From Sarcocystis neurona (Eukaryota; Apicomplexa; Conoidasida; Eucoccidiorida; Sarcocystidae): DNA of 64,000 nucleotides. The position numbers were made by a program, and so were the translations under genes. Positions 1-11,079 of the stretch are shown here, piece by piece (the stretch's first letter is position 1; the number at the start of each line of letters is the position of its first letter). The notes under the pieces are model-generated. The model had not been told where the DNA came from and did no database searches. It saw nothing but the letters and a program-made list of their open reading frames with translations. Location: NCBI GenBank assembly GCA_000727475.1, contig KL647302.1, positions 134,657-198,656 of the forward strand, given 5' to 3'.

Positions 1-3000
1 GTTGATGTTGGCTTCTTCTCTCCGTGCGGCGGCCTGAACTTTCTCTGCTGCCGCCGCAGCAGCAGCGAGGCCCTCGCTGCGCTTTGAAGAAAGCGGAGAT
101 AGCGCTGTGAGCGACTGCAACAGCCGCGTAGATGGAGCAAAAGCGCTCGACTTGCCTGAGCGAAGACGGACACAATTACTGCTGCTGCTGTCGCACGTGC
201 TGAAGCTGCGGCTACCGAAGCCCTGCTTTTCGATGTTCTCTTGACTAGCAATCTGCTGCAATCGCTCCTGCATGTTCCGCTCTGCTGTGCTTACATTGAC
301 AGACAGTGCTGCCGGGTGAGCGCTCGAAGCAGTAGAGGACCACGAAGAAGAAAAGGACGAGGAGCGAAGACGAGACGCTGCAGCAGTAGAATTAGCGGCG
401 CACCCACAGCACGAAGATGCTGCCGCACTGCACGCGGATGCAAGCCGCGGCAAAACAGCACCAGGAGCAAGACTTGCAGCACCAGCATGTAAGGAGGCGT
501 TTCCTTCACGTGCAAAAAATTCAGCTGGCAGCGAGCCAGTAGCACAACCCCGCAAGTAATGGGGGGAAGCAAAGCAGCGACCGCTGCCGCTGCGAGTTAA
601 GCAGCTAAAGGAGTGATTATGCTTGTATTTGATGTTCCCAGCTCCCGCACTTCTTCTTTTCAAATAGTCTTCGTCGCCTCCCAAGGCCTCCATATTCTGT
701 GGAGAAGCCGATTCGCACGCAAGAAATGAAGTGAGCTCCTCTTTGAAGGCCGTAGCGTCAGAAGGCATTGACCGTTGCAGGCGCAGCGCGTCTGCTGTTG
801 TTACTGCTCCTGCTCTGCCTTCCGCGCTGAGGAGTCCTTCATCGCTGACGCCGTCGCAACCGTGCAGCCACTTCGGGTTTCCCCTCCGCGACTCCCGCAA
901 CTTGTCGAGGGAGCTGCTGGAGGTGTGACGGGTGTCACATAGGAGCAGTCGCTCGCGTTCCTCGCCAATACGGCTGCTGCTACTGGTGGGAAGCAAGTCA
1001 CAAGGAGGAGCAGAGGCACAGCCAGCAGCAGCGTGATCGGCGGAAGAGGAGCGCAGAAATCTAAGCGATGCCTCGTCCATCTTGTCTGGCCCTGCTTGGC
1101 GGCGTACGGCCGCTGCAGTAGCAGCTGTGCAGCTTCCTGCAGCAAAACAAGGCGTGTCAGCGGAACTCGCACCGGCCGGGTACTTCGACATGTGTCCTGC
1201 ATCTTCGCAAAGCGAAGAGACGGGGGCGGAAGTCTCTCCGTGTGGGCAACTGCCGGACAAGCTTCTGTTGAGATGATCGCTTTCGTGGTGCTGCTGCTGC
1301 TGTTGCAGTAGTCGGTGGCGCCTTGAGGCTGCAGCGGCAGCAGCTGCTGCTGCACGCTCGCACCTAAAGCTGCGCTGGGTCTCTGCAGCAGCGCAGGAAG
1401 CCAGAGCGGCTGAGTGCTCGGCCGTTGCCACCGCTCGCAAAAAAGCAGCCCGGCCATCACTGCAGCTACTTCCTGCTGCAACTGCTGCTGCGCCTCTGTC
1501 ATGACATGGACATCCACCGGTCGCAGCACAAAGGGTGCTCACTCTGTGACCGCCTCGAAGCAGACGTTCTCCTGTGCGGTCTGTCGCTGCGACAGCAGCG
1601 GAAGCCCGACGACGTGAAGAGCTGCCGCAGAAGAAGTGGAGACTATCACTGTTGCTCCTTCTTAAGGAGCTGCGTGTAGGAGGTGGATCTGAATGCAACT
1701 GCCCACAGCAGGAGAGAGTGGACTGCTGCAGACATGAGGAATGAGATGGCAGCGACTGTTCTATAGCCTCACTGCTAGCAGCAGCGTAGGAGCCCAATAG
1801 GGGTTCTCGCTGCGACCGCTGAAAGCCTTCCATCAGAGTGCACCTGTTTGATGAGACTCCCGCTGTCGCGCGGCTCGTCGCTGCAGCAGCACTGGTTGCT
1901 GGTGGGGGGCATCTTCGGCCGCCCCTGCTCAGGTTAGGGGAGTAAGGACACGTGGATGGTGGCGACCTGACTCTACAACTCTCGCAGCTCAAATTGTCAC
2001 ACCAGTTGCTGCTGCTGCTGCTGAAAGCACGTCGGTCAAAAGAAGCAGCTATAGCAGCTGCAACAGTCGCTGCAGTTCGGTGGTCTGCTGCTGTACCTGG
2101 TGTGACGAGCGACGGAGAGCTGCACGGCTCACAAGGAGAGAAACCAGCGTCAGCTAAAGGCTCCCTCCGTACGCGGGGAGTATTCAGCCTTTTCCCACCG
2201 TTCGGAGGCTGCTGCAGCAGCAGCAGTTCGTGACACATGGAAGAGGAAGCGCTAACATCAGACTTTAAACGAGAATTTAGAAAAAACGGCTGCTGGCCCT
2301 CCAGTAGCGCTCCAACAGCAGGCGGCTGCCCTTCGGCTGAGCAGCACGGTATTCTTTGTGAGTCAGACGTATTGGGAAAGAAGGCGTCGCTCGTAGAATG
2401 TTTGTGCAGTTGCGCTTGCCGCACCCGTCCGCTGTTGCCGCTATCAGGATTCAGTGTGGGTGGCAACTTCGAAGGAACCGTGTAATCGAATACATCGAAG
2501 CAAGAGGTTCTCTTGCTGGACCTGCTGTTGCAGTGTGACTGCTGCTCGAAAGTGTTGCTTCTTGGGACCCGGCATTGACGAAGGCATCCTTTCTCTCTGC
2601 AAGGCGGCGATCCACTTCCATGGCTTGTGCTGCTGGTGCGCCTGCGTGCAAGTCCTTCAATAGAGCAGGAATGTGTAAGTCTCTTCACGGCACCTGCGGC
2701 AGGTTTATCTGCAGATATCGAAGGATGATGGCGTGTACCAGTATTAGGAGAAGACCTGTACTCCTTTGCATTTCTGTCAGAAGACTGGTAGTCGCTGGAG
2801 CGCGGCTTCTTTGTGGGGGAGGAGCTACATGCCTTGGATTGTTGTTGATGGTGCCGCAGACTGCAGTTGCTACTGGTTCTGCGCATCACGCAGAGGGGAG
2901 GTTTTTCTCTGCGTCTTCTGAATAGAAAAAAAAATGGAGAATGTGTTCCATGGGGAACGGGGCGCTCCTCGTGGTGAGGCGAGGAGCTGCCGCTGCTTCG

Positions 3001-4779
3001 GGGATGCTGACAGTCTGCTGTTTTACTACGTTCACCCCGGGCAGCTGCTGCAGTGAAAGGCAAGCGTGGAGACGCGGAACGGTTCGATTCTCTTTTGCCA
3101 CAGGGGGAAGAAGAACGAGACAGCCTCCACCTCGATTTCCGCGGCTGATGCTGTTGCTGAGACGACTGCTGCCGAAGAATAGCCGCAGCGGCTTTGAGGA
3201 GCGAAGCGGGATGGGTAGCGTCTCCTCCTGCTGGTGCAACATCTTGTTTCGAAGGAGAGAAGGAGCGACTGTATCGTCGTCTTGTAGCAGAGAAACCCCA
3301 CGGGTAGTCAGCAGGCGCGTGAGTTTCCACACGGGCTGCACTAGACGGTTTTGTCGTAGAAGAAGGACGAGACTCCGCAGCGGAAGCGTCTGCCTTTTTC
3401 TCCTTTCCGCTGGAGGAGGCGCCACGACAAAAACTGAATGGATTCCTCGAATGGTGGCTCGCTACTGGTGCACTAACATTCGCAGAATGGTGAGACGAAG
3501 CAGCACCACCACCTCTAGACAGAGGGACAGAGGAAATAGAACTCGATTTTACAGCAACTGTCGGTAGCACGGTATCTCGATGTGTACCACCACTCCGACC
3601 TCCCCCAACGAAAAGAACTGCTGCACCTGCTGCTGCTGCTCCGTCGGCTGCTGCTCGCGCTGCAGCCGCACGCTCCTCTGCCGTTTTTCCAGTGTGCCTA
3701 GCACCGTTTGAAGGCCACGGTTCAACGTACTGCTCGCGTGCTGCACGGCTGTTACTGCTCTCTCTCCTGCGACTGCTGTCTCCCCTTTTGAAGCTGTCTC
3801 CTCTGCTGCTATTGTTGTCCTGTCTGCTGCTGCTCCTGCCGCGTCTGCTGCCGTTGCCGTGTGTGCTGTGGCTGCTGTATCTGTTGCTGCCACCGCGTCT
3901 GTGAGAGCTGCTGCCCCGTGCGTTCCTGCTGCTGCCGCCTCTGCTGCCGTCAGCTACCGCTTCTGCTTCCCTCGCACGTCTTCGCTCCCTTGCAGATCTG
4001 GTAGAGTACTGGTGGAAGTAGCTTTTCAATCGAGGAGAAGGAGAAGATGAGAAAGACGAAGACGCCTCTCTCCCCCTGCGTTCTGTCTCGGATTTATAAT
4101 AGTCACGCGCTGTTCTTCTGCGGCTGTTGCTGTGCCATCGCCTACCTGCTGCCGCTGTCGACCCAGTACTAGAGTGGCGAGGAGACCGGGAAGGCCTGCT
4201 GCTGTGAGAGTGATTGTCACGCGGTTCCCCCTCTCGGTTGTGTTCGTTTCTGTTGGAAAAGGAACCTGCTGCCGAAGGCTGTTGCTGCTTCTCGTAAAGA
4301 AGACCGCCAGCTGCACTACCGCCCTTGTGATGGAACGCAATAGCATCACTGGGCTTCTGTTGCCTCTCTTTCGACTTTGGCGCAACCCGACGGTGAGAAG
4401 AGGCAACAGCAGCGGAGAGAAGTGCATCAGAGGGACCCAAACGAGATGCGTAGCGCTGCTGTCTGACGTCAGCTGCAGCGGAAGACTTTGGAGAAGCCGC
4501 AGCAGCATCAGATAAAGATCGGGCAATATGCGAGGCGCGCCTGTGTTTTTCACTCGGACGAGAATAAGAATCCGGGCTGGTGCGTCGTTGCTGGCGACGG
4601 GGCGCAGAAGTAAAGTACGCTGAAGAATGTGTTCGCGCGGGGGAGGCTGCTCGGTGCCTTTCCCTCTCTCCACCATACGACGTCTGCAGCCGCTGCTGCT
4701 CTACGGCTCCCGCTGAGGCTGACTGCGAAAGGGAGCGACTAAACCGCTTGTTGTGGGCTGCAGCGGCTAGAAGCGCCAT
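1..4779 (-). CDS. Very large low-complexity Ser/Ala/Arg/Gln-rich protein, N-terminal part (runs off left edge)
   Basis: The minus strand has one reading frame with no stop from 4878 to base 1. The first in-frame ATG is at 4779, and a TAG lies upstream at 4881-4879. This gives 1593 codons with no end in the window, far too long for chance. The other long frames here are shadows of it. The product begins MALLAAAAHNKRF and is mostly disordered: a Ser/Arg/Gly-rich basic stretch at about residues 220-380 resembling RS-type sequence, repeated short Ser, Ala and Gln runs (for example eight Ala near 1320-1345), and many scattered Cys and Pro residues. The last residues before the edge look helical (Ala/Glu/Arg-rich). 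I recognise no domain, signal peptide or membrane segment. Homopolymeric runs of this kind are typical of Eimeria proteins. The exon shows no intron signal that the frame requires. The function is unknown, and the conserved part may lie beyond the edge. Confidence 0.85.
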   Translation of the reverse strand, partial: MALLAAAAHNKRFSRSLSQSASAGAVEQQRLQTSYGGERERHRAASPARTHSSAYFTSAPRRQQRRTSPDSYSRPSEKHRRASHIARSLSDAAAASPKSSAAADVRQQRYASRLGPSDALLSAAVASSHRRVAPKSKERQQKPSDAIAFHHKGGSAAGGLLYEKQQQPSAAGSFSNRNEHNREGEPRDNHSHSSRPSRSPRHSSTGSTAAAGRRWHSNSRRRTARDYYKSETERRGREASSSFSSSPSPRLKSYFHQYSTRSARERRRAREAEAVADGSRGGSSRNARGSSSHRRGGSNRYSSHSTHGNGSRRGRSSSRQDNNSSRGDSFKRGDSSRRRESSNSRAAREQYVEPWPSNGARHTGKTAEERAAAARAAADGAAAAGAAVLFVGGGRSGGTHRDTVLPTVAVKSSSISSVPLSRGGGAASSHHSANVSAPVASHHSRNPFSFCRGASSSGKEKKADASAAESRPSSTTKPSSAARVETHAPADYPWGFSATRRRYSRSFSPSKQDVAPAGGDATHPASLLKAAAAILRQQSSQQQHQPRKSRWRLSRSSSPCGKRESNRSASPRLPFTAAAARGERSKTADCQHPRSSGSSSPHHEERPVPHGTHSPFFFLFRRRREKPPLCVMRRTSSNCSLRHHQQQSKACSSSPTKKPRSSDYQSSDRNAKEYRSSPNTGTRHHPSISADKPAAGAVKRLTHSCSIEGLARRRTSSTSHGSGSPPCREKGCLRQCRVPRSNTFEQQSHCNSRSSKRTSCFDVFDYTVPSKLPPTLNPDSGNSGRVRQAQLHKHSTSDAFFPNTSDSQRIPCCSAEGQPPAVGALLEGQQPFFLNSRLKSDVSASSSMCHELLLLQQPPNGGKRLNTPRVRREPLADAGFSPCEPCSSPSLVTPGTAADHRTAATVAAAIAASFDRRAFSSSSSNWCDNLSCESCRVRSPPSTCPYSPNLSRGGRRCPPPATSAAAATSRATAGVSSNRCTLMEGFQRSQREPLLGSYAAASSEAIEQSLPSHSSCLQQSTLSCCGQLHSDPPPTRSSLRRSNSDSLHFFCGSSSRRRASAAVAATDRTGERLLRGGHRVSTLCAATGGCPCHDRGAAAVAAGSSCSDGRAAFLRAVATAEHSAALASCAAAETQRSFRCERAAAAAAAAASRRHRLLQQQQQHHESDHLNRSLSGSCPHGETSAPVSSLCEDAGHMSKYPAGASSADTPCFAAGSCTAATAAAVRRQAGPDKMDEASLRFLRSSSADHAAAGCASAPPCDLLPTSSSSRIGEERERLLLCDTRHTSSSSLDKLRESRRGNPKWLHGCDGVSDEGLLSAEGRAGAVTTADALRLQRSMPSDATAFKEELTSFLACESASPQNMEALGGDEDYLKRRSAGAGNIKYKHNHSFSCLTRSGSGRCFASPHYLRGCATGSLPAEFFAREGNASLHAGAASLAPGAVLPRLASACSAAASSCCGCAANSTAAASRLRSSSFSSSWSSTASSAHPAALSVNVSTAERNMQERLQQIASQENIEKQGFGSRSFSTCDSSSSNCVRLRSGKSSAFAPSTRLLQSLTALSPLSSKRSEGLAAAAAAAEKVQAAARREEANIN

Positions 4780-4993
4780 AGTAGCCGCAGCAGCAGTATG
4801 TTCGGTAGTGCACCGCAAGAAGTTCAATAGGCGAGATGCCCACCCCTCAAACGAGACGGCCAATTCCCGGGCACGACACTACGGAGAAGCTAGCGGATAC
4901 AACTGGAGATTTTAGTCCTTTTCAACACGATGTGACCCTCCTAATAGAGAGAATCACATATGAATATGGTGCGCCTCTATGACACTTGCATTG

Positions 4994-5022
4994 ATATATG
5001 TATATATATATATATATATATT
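4994..5022. repeat. TA microsatellite
   Basis: A near-pure TA dinucleotide run lies in the AT-rich DNA just upstream of the large left-edge gene. Similar runs recur throughout the spacer and the NAA15 introns. No coding signal overlaps it. Confidence 0.8.
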
Positions 5023-5023
5023 T

Positions 5024-6310
5024 GTGTCATGAAGTATACAAAAAGAGATAACCAACGAGAAATTTTACAAACAGAAACCAAAGGGAGCTGTAGAAGTAAA
5101 ACAGAGGTCTCCTGGAGCATGTAGGCGACTGTTCAAAGATTTGAAACTGCACAAAGGGGCAAACAGAGTTATAGACCGCGGAGCAGCGAATATATACACA
5201 TGTATTTACGTAGGCCTGCACGCAATTGACAAGTGAAGCAGACGTCGGTATACCAACGAGCGTTCTATTTTCAGTGGTCAATCCAGTAAACACTTAGCTC
5301 TACGCAGGCTGGAAAAATTGCAATATTTCCACACATATGCAGGAATCAAACCTGAATTCTACGGCAATACGTTGATTTTGTCAAGCTCTAGCACACACAC
5401 ATATGTTGTACACTACGTACCTGTACGCCCATGTAAACCCTAAGGGGTTTGTCACTGCGCCGCACGGAACGTACATCCCACTTCCTTCCGCAAAAAAATC
5501 TCGTCTAAACAGACGATTTTAGTGCTTTCACATACGTTAGCTCCTTTTCTGAAATTACCAGTGACATCCGTCTGTGTGCACACATGAATCAGAGCTGCCG
5601 GAATACGCAGCTGCGGCCTCCACATCATCATAGAGCAAGGCACAAAATCTTAGCAGGAGGTAGGACGTAACTGACGCACCAGCGGATTTCTCTGCAGTTG
5701 AAGACGTAGAAAATTCTCTGGATTGGCTGCGCACTGCTTTGAAGACAACGAGAGTGACAATAAGAGTGTCGGCAGAACCAAGCCACCAGAAACTTGCGGC
5801 AAATAAGAAACGTACCCCTATTACGTACACACGCAAGTAAGTACGTTTCACGAATTAGTGTGCATACGGCGTTGTTACTAGCTGCACACGAAAGTACCTA
5901 TATTTCTCCACTTGAACGCAGAAGTAACCACGACGGCAACCAACCGCTTCTGTTTTAGGGGTTCCGCATTATTTAGGTATCCGTTTATATGCATATGTAT
6001 GTACGCCGTCACATGTAAGTGTACGGACTTACAGAGTCAAAGCGTCACAGCACTAGACACCAAAGGCCGGGGCGGAACAGTTATGCATACGTGCACATCA
6101 CCGGATAGATTTTTGCGAATTGTCTCCCGTAAACGCATGTTTGGAACCAGACATTCTGCATGCGCAGATGTGATACGTGTGACACATAGCAGTGCAGCTG
6201 GGCGAGAAGCAACGAAAAAAGAAATTATGGGAGAGAAGCCGCAAGCAAATTCACTTCGAGAGGAAAAGCGCCGTCTGCTACATACACGCATTTCAAAGCA
6301 GACAAAAGCC
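5024..6310. other. Spacer with no supported gene; one telomere-like heptamer
   Basis: I see no long frame with coding character and no RNA gene in this stretch. A single AAACCCT-type unit followed by its near inverted copy lies at about 5436-5451. AAACCCT is the telomeric unit of coccidia, but one unit is not an array. The 5' untranslated region and promoter of the left-edge gene should lie at its left end, but no specific motif can be named. Confidence 0.5.
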
Positions 6311-6319
6311 TTTACGTAT

Positions 6320-6512
6320 GTATATATGCATAAATATATATATATATATACAGACAGAGAGAGAGAGGGATACAGATGGATAGATACATAGATGGGTAGA
6401 TAGATAGATACACGCATACATATCTATACATATATATATATATAGATAGATAGATAGACAGATAGATAGATAAATAAATAAATATATTTTTATATATACA
6501 TATATATATGTA
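6320..6512. repeat. Compound TA / GATA / AAAT microsatellite
   Basis: The run passes from TA repeats through GA, then GATA units (about 6390-6470), then AAAT and back to TA. Open frames here encode only Tyr, Ile, Cys and His strings and are artefacts of the repeat. Confidence 0.8.
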
Positions 6513-6517
6513 TGCAT

Positions 6518-6895
6518 CGGTACTCACACAGACATAGATACTCTTACACGCGCGTCCTTACGGACCAGCGACTGCAGTTTAACAACATAAGATAGTCTCA
6601 GAATATGCTTATATATATTGTCACTGCGTAAATACGTGTCGACGCAGAGGGGCGATTAGATACCGATGGACAAGTTCTAAAACACTTCCTCGTACTCGTA
6701 TGCCGTGTAACATAAAACAGCTGCAAATAACGATTCTGTTTGACCTAGGTGTATGTTTATGTATACTTGTGCATACATGTATATACCGGTACTCACACAG
6801 ACATACATACTCTTGCACGCGCATCCTCACGGGCCAGAGACTGCAGTGTAATAACACAAGATAGTCTCAGAATATACTTGTCTAAATTGTCACTG
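6518..6895. repeat. Two diverged direct copies of a ~112-bp unit (6518-6630 and 6787-6895)
   Basis: The sequence from 6518 (CGGTACTCACACAGACATA) recurs at 6787 with scattered substitutions and runs in register to about 6630 and 6895, a separation of 269 bases. Both copies end at a shared TTGTCACTGCG. This is a local duplication, not a terminal repeat of a visible element. Confidence 0.7.
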
Positions 6896-8246
6896 CGAGC
6901 CCTGTTGTCTGCGCCTCAAAAGTCTGTCAGCTGAAAACATCGTCGTGAAAGAACATTGCCATTTGAATATACGTACACATATGTATACACTCAGTCATCG
7001 CGTCGGTGAACAACCGCAACAGTTGCAGACTAGTCCAGAAGGCCTGTACACGAGGAATAGCAGCCATTCCGTTTGGCCTGTTACATAATAATCACATATT
7101 TCTATTGATCTCTAATCATGTAGAACTCGTCGATGAAGAAGAGCACGTTGATGAATAGCTGCAGATTCTCCAAACTGTTCTCCAACGTGTACACATCCCT
7201 ACTGTCTCAAGAGTCGTCTACACCTCGTCCATGAAGAGCACGTTTGTAGGTAACAACATGAGATGTACCACTGTGGTACCTAATTTTGTTGACGTTTACC
7301 CGGAACCAATAAACCGCAGCCGAAGTAAGCCGCACGGCAAAGGCGCACGGCTGTGTCCCAGTCGCGACGCACTAACGTAAGAACCTTTATACTTATCAAA
7401 CAGATCTCTGACGCGGGCTGCATGATAATACTTAGCAAATTGATATTAAACGCCAGATCCAGAAGCTGGAGAGGCTGAGGGAGCACCGCAGCTAGCTGAA
7501 TCGTGTCAGCAGCTCAGCGATTCGGCAATCGGCTCAGACACTGCATTGAGACCGTTGCGCGTGTCGGCGCTATTTCGAGTGTCTTGTGAAATGAAGACAC
7601 CAAGACGCCCGGAGGGTGCCTGGAAAAGATTTTCTTTTTTCTTTTCAAGCCAATATTACATCTTCTGGAGAGCCCTGCGGAACCTTATACACGAATAGCT
7701 TAATTTGGAAGGCCCCTCGCTAACCGTGCGAGAAACTGTTCTCGTTGTGGGCTGTTCCGGACCTCACATAATGCCCTGCTTTTTTCTGGCCTCTTCAACC
7801 ACCGCATGCTTGCTCGTATAGATTCTTTTTCCTTCCGGGAAATCCGTCACGAACTCCAACTTCTGTCTCCTGAATTTACTGGTGGGCTGCTGCCAGCAGT
7901 TGCGGTGTCTTGTGCGTTGGCGGGTTCTCAGGGTGTCTCAGCGTAGATGCACGTGCAAAGTAGCAGGACCGACCTTGACAAGCAATGCCGTTGCTGCTTC
8001 CGTCATGAAAAAGAAGGGGTACACATTAAAATCATTGGCACCGACTTACTTAGGAGCAGTCACTTGGCAAGATGTCCTGAAGGCGGAGCTGTGGGAAGTC
8101 ATGGCATCTCTGTCGCTTTCTCAAGGGCAACAAGCTCGTCATAGGTAAATACTCTATCTACGTGCCCACACACGTGGCCTTAGCGAGGAAGTACGGCTTT
8201 ATTATCGAATGAAGTTTTATACCATTCTCCCCTGCGTGGATTTACA

Positions 8247-8488
8247 CAGATTGGTGGGAGTTAACAGTCGTTAAGACATTCGAATACACCACCTTTCTCT
8301 GACGGAATGCAGGCCTCGCGCAGTTCTACGCACCAGAACACTTCCCTACATACAAGTGCGCAGCCAGCAGATTGATGGGAGTTAACAACCGTTAAAACAT
8401 TCGAATAGACCACCTTCCTCTGACGGAATGCAGGCCTCGTGCAGTTCTACGCACCAGAACTCTTACCTACATACAAGTGCGCAGCCAG
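8247..8488. repeat. Tandem duplication, period 121 bp, two copies
   Basis: The unit beginning CAGATTGGTGGGAGTTAAC at 8247 is repeated from 8368 with about ten substitutions. Both copies end in GTGCGCAGCCAGC. No conserved open frame crosses the two units, so this looks like non-coding tandem duplication. Confidence 0.8.
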
Positions 8489-9280
8489 CTGTACGCACAG
8501 ATGCATCCGAAGGGATAAGGACAGGTCGTTTCCAGATATCCCATCACGTTGATTGAACGGACCCGTACAGAACGGGAAAAGTCCTTAGACTCTGTTGAAT
8601 AGCCGAGCCGTTATTATTTGGCACGTTGATTTTAATTAAGTCGTCGTGATCTTACACATCGTGTTCACGTAGGTTGGGAATAGCATTTTTCTCTGCGAGT
8701 GGCAGGAAACCGTATGTGACTTATTCAATATCAACGATAGAAGTTCTCAATGATTGCCGTTAGAGATGGAAAATAAGGTCACCCTTGACCCCTAACAAGC
8801 TCCTGCGATTACGCGTGCCGCTGAGGAAGAAAAAAGGATCCTTTCACGTAAATTCTGCCCGTTGTGACCCACTCTTACACTGGGAAATCTAAGTTTCACT
8901 TCCACGGGCAGATCACACCTGAGGATACAGTCGCACAGTGCCTACCACGTTCGTCCTCCATTGAAAATAAAATTGTTGACTACACTGGCATGAAGCTCGG
9001 AAATTACATTTTGCGTAAAGTTAACCGAAGTGTTTGCCATCGTGCCCTGAAGCACAACTATAGTCACTGTTGCGCTGTAACAGATGTATTTCGTCCCGTG
9101 GTTAAAGGCAAAGTGATTCACGGGTACATTTAAGGCGTTGGACGCTAATCGAGGCGGAACGTGAGAGTCGTGAATTCTGCGACATTTTTCACAGGCTAGT
9201 CTAATAATACAGGACTGATTCGGAGAATTCGCTTGCTTTTGTTCGAAAGACAACGCTTGAGTCGAAATTTCACAAATCTG

Positions 9281-9574
9281 CTAGTAAGAGAGGTGCACGC
9301 CAGAAGGAAAACGAATCGAAATGTTCTGCGATTCTGTTGCGATATGGGCGGGTGGCGCCGCCTCTTCGGTGAGTTGACTTACACGCAGGACGACCTTGTC
9401 ACCATCTCTATAGCTTCTTTTGCGTGAAAAACTGGCACGATAAGCGTCGCCGGCCGCGTAAGTTGATTCGTGGGCACCACAGGCGTAATAGTGGGTTACT
9501 GGTCTAGAAATCACACCTGCGATAGAGAGGACATTCGAGAAATACATCCTCATTCGTACATCAAGAGACTGCAT
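9281..9574 (-). mobile_element. Possible degenerate LTR-retroelement integrase C-terminus relic
   Basis: A 97-codon open frame, with no ATG at its start, contains a stretch resembling the end of Ty3/gypsy integrases: an Ala-x-Tyr-Arg region and a basic stretch followed by YRDGDKVVLRVSQL near 9400-9440. Family knowledge: gypsy and chromovirus integrases usually carry an F-x-x-GD-x-V-x-L motif here, and chromovirus-like elements are known in Eimeria. I see no zinc finger, catalytic DDE residues, reverse transcriptase or flanking LTRs nearby, so if real it is a broken fragment. The motif is short and could be chance. Flanks (6900-10190) hold no supported gene. Confidence 0.2.
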
Positions 9575-10194
9575 TCAACGTCGAATATATGTGGAGGTAG
9601 GTGCGTAGAGGAAAAAACCCAAGACGCAGCTGTGCCTGTACACGCACCCTCCTCTGTCCAGGAGACTCCAATATATATACATTTATGTGCAGGCCGCTCA
9701 CACGAGGTAGGCACTTTGTTACTTTGAGGTAGCTCCTCGTCAGACACCAGGTGTATGTATGTTTTCGTGAATATACGTAAGCTTTCGTGAATATGAGTAA
9801 CTTCCGCCCGACAGAGAGTTACGACATCAAAGAGCCCAACCCTGCTTTAACGGTGTAATGCTGCGCAGAGGCAACTGTGCTGACAGTGGTGACATGCGAT
9901 ATATAGTAGACTTTGTGGAGGTAGAGATGCAGGTGTTTATATAACCGGCGGCGTAAAGCGAGATCGTCTCCAGCCAGGTGAAGAGGGGTACACAGCGTAG
10001 TAACTGATACCCTGGCTGATAAATGTGGCAATTTATGATCAAGACAGACATTCTACATAGTTTCACCTGAAGGACGATGATAAAGGCATAGGGGTACGGA
10101 GCCTAGAAAGAGCAGGCCTGCCCAAATGTGAGTCGACCCAGTTTTCGTAGAACGCAGCCTGACGGGTGTGAGGACGGACTCTAGAGCTTCTTAG

Positions 10195-10426
10195 TGATAG
10201 GAATTCCTGTGTAGGTTTTCTTGCAGCTCAGCATAAAATTGGCATTTATTCCCCTCCGCTTGCTCTCGAACACTCTGCCTGAATCGATATCCCTCTGGTG
10301 GACTCCTTACTGATAGGAAATCCTATGCAGATTCTCTTGCAGCTGCGCGTAAACTTGCCGTCTATTCCACTTCTCTTGCTCTCGAACACTCTGCCTGAAT
10401 CGGCTTCCCTCGATGTGTATCTCGGT
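10195..10426. repeat. Tandem duplication, period 116 bp, two copies
   Basis: The unit starting TGATAGGAATTCCT at 10195 is repeated from 10311 with about 15% change. Both copies share TGCTCTCGAACACTCTGCC. The second copy merges directly into the pyrimidine tract that follows. Confidence 0.8.
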
Positions 10427-10429
10427 ATT

Positions 10430-10935
10430 AGTCTTTACCGTTACCTCTTCTCCCTTTAGTTGGTGTTCTCTTCTTCTCGTGACCTTGCTCCCTTCCTCTG
10501 CCTTCCTCTCTTTCCATATGTCCCCTTTCCCCATTCTTTCCGTTATCATCTTCCCCCTCCTTCACTTTGCACTGCCCTCCCCTTGGTGCTTTGTACCTGC
10601 CTCTCTCTCGCCTTTTCTACGTCTGCCTTGTCTGTTCCTTTAGCGCCTGTCCTTTCCGGCTTTGGGTTAAGCTCTCGTCGTGTCCGTCATCCTATCTGCG
10701 TCCTCCAGTGTGGCTTTCGATTCTTCTGTCCCTCTTTTCGCGTTGTTCCCGTTCCCCCCTCCAGTCTATCTTCCTCTCTCTGTCTTACTTGCTTTATCTT
10801 TTCCCCGCCGTGCCCCCAGGTCTCTCTCTCTTCCTTCACCCTTTCTCCTTCTATCTTTCTCCACCTGCAGCCCTTTTTTTTCTGTCCTCCCGCTCCTCTC
10901 TATATTTCTTCTCTATCTCTGTCGGTCAGTCCATA
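10430..10935. repeat. ~500-bp polypyrimidine tract (plus strand)
   Basis: The plus strand is overwhelmingly C and T for about 500 bases. Several overlapping frames stay open in it and encode Leu/Ser/Phe/Pro-rich strings; such frames arise automatically in CT-rich DNA, so I do not call a gene. Confidence 0.75.
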
Positions 10936-11079
10936 TGCCGGTCTCCTGTTAAGCAGCGCGAGTTTCGCGTCCCTCGAAACTGCAGTGCAGCGCCGGTTTA
11001 GTGATTCGATCACCAAATAGCGAAACAATTGATTGTCGGTTGACGCTGGAGCAAGGGTCACGTGTACACACTATCAATC

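Noticed and set aside
801..1529. 242-codon minus-strand frame, and similar ones at 2886-3425, 3549-3893 and 4026-4676
   Set aside because: All lie in a different minus frame from the unbroken 1593-codon frame over the same bases and stop repeatedly; they are shadows.
2941..3567. 208-codon plus-strand frame
   Set aside because: Antisense shadow of the large minus-strand exon.
5436..5451. Telomere-like AAACCCT unit
   Set aside because: Only one unit; not an array and probably chance.
6293..6527. Tyr/Ile-rich frames on minus
   Set aside because: Translation of TA/GATA repeats; the same kind recurs at many microsatellites in the window.
7882..8148. 89-codon plus-strand frame with a Lys-rich middle
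   Set aside because: No ATG at its start, no splice partner, no family resemblance; frames of this length are expected by chance here.
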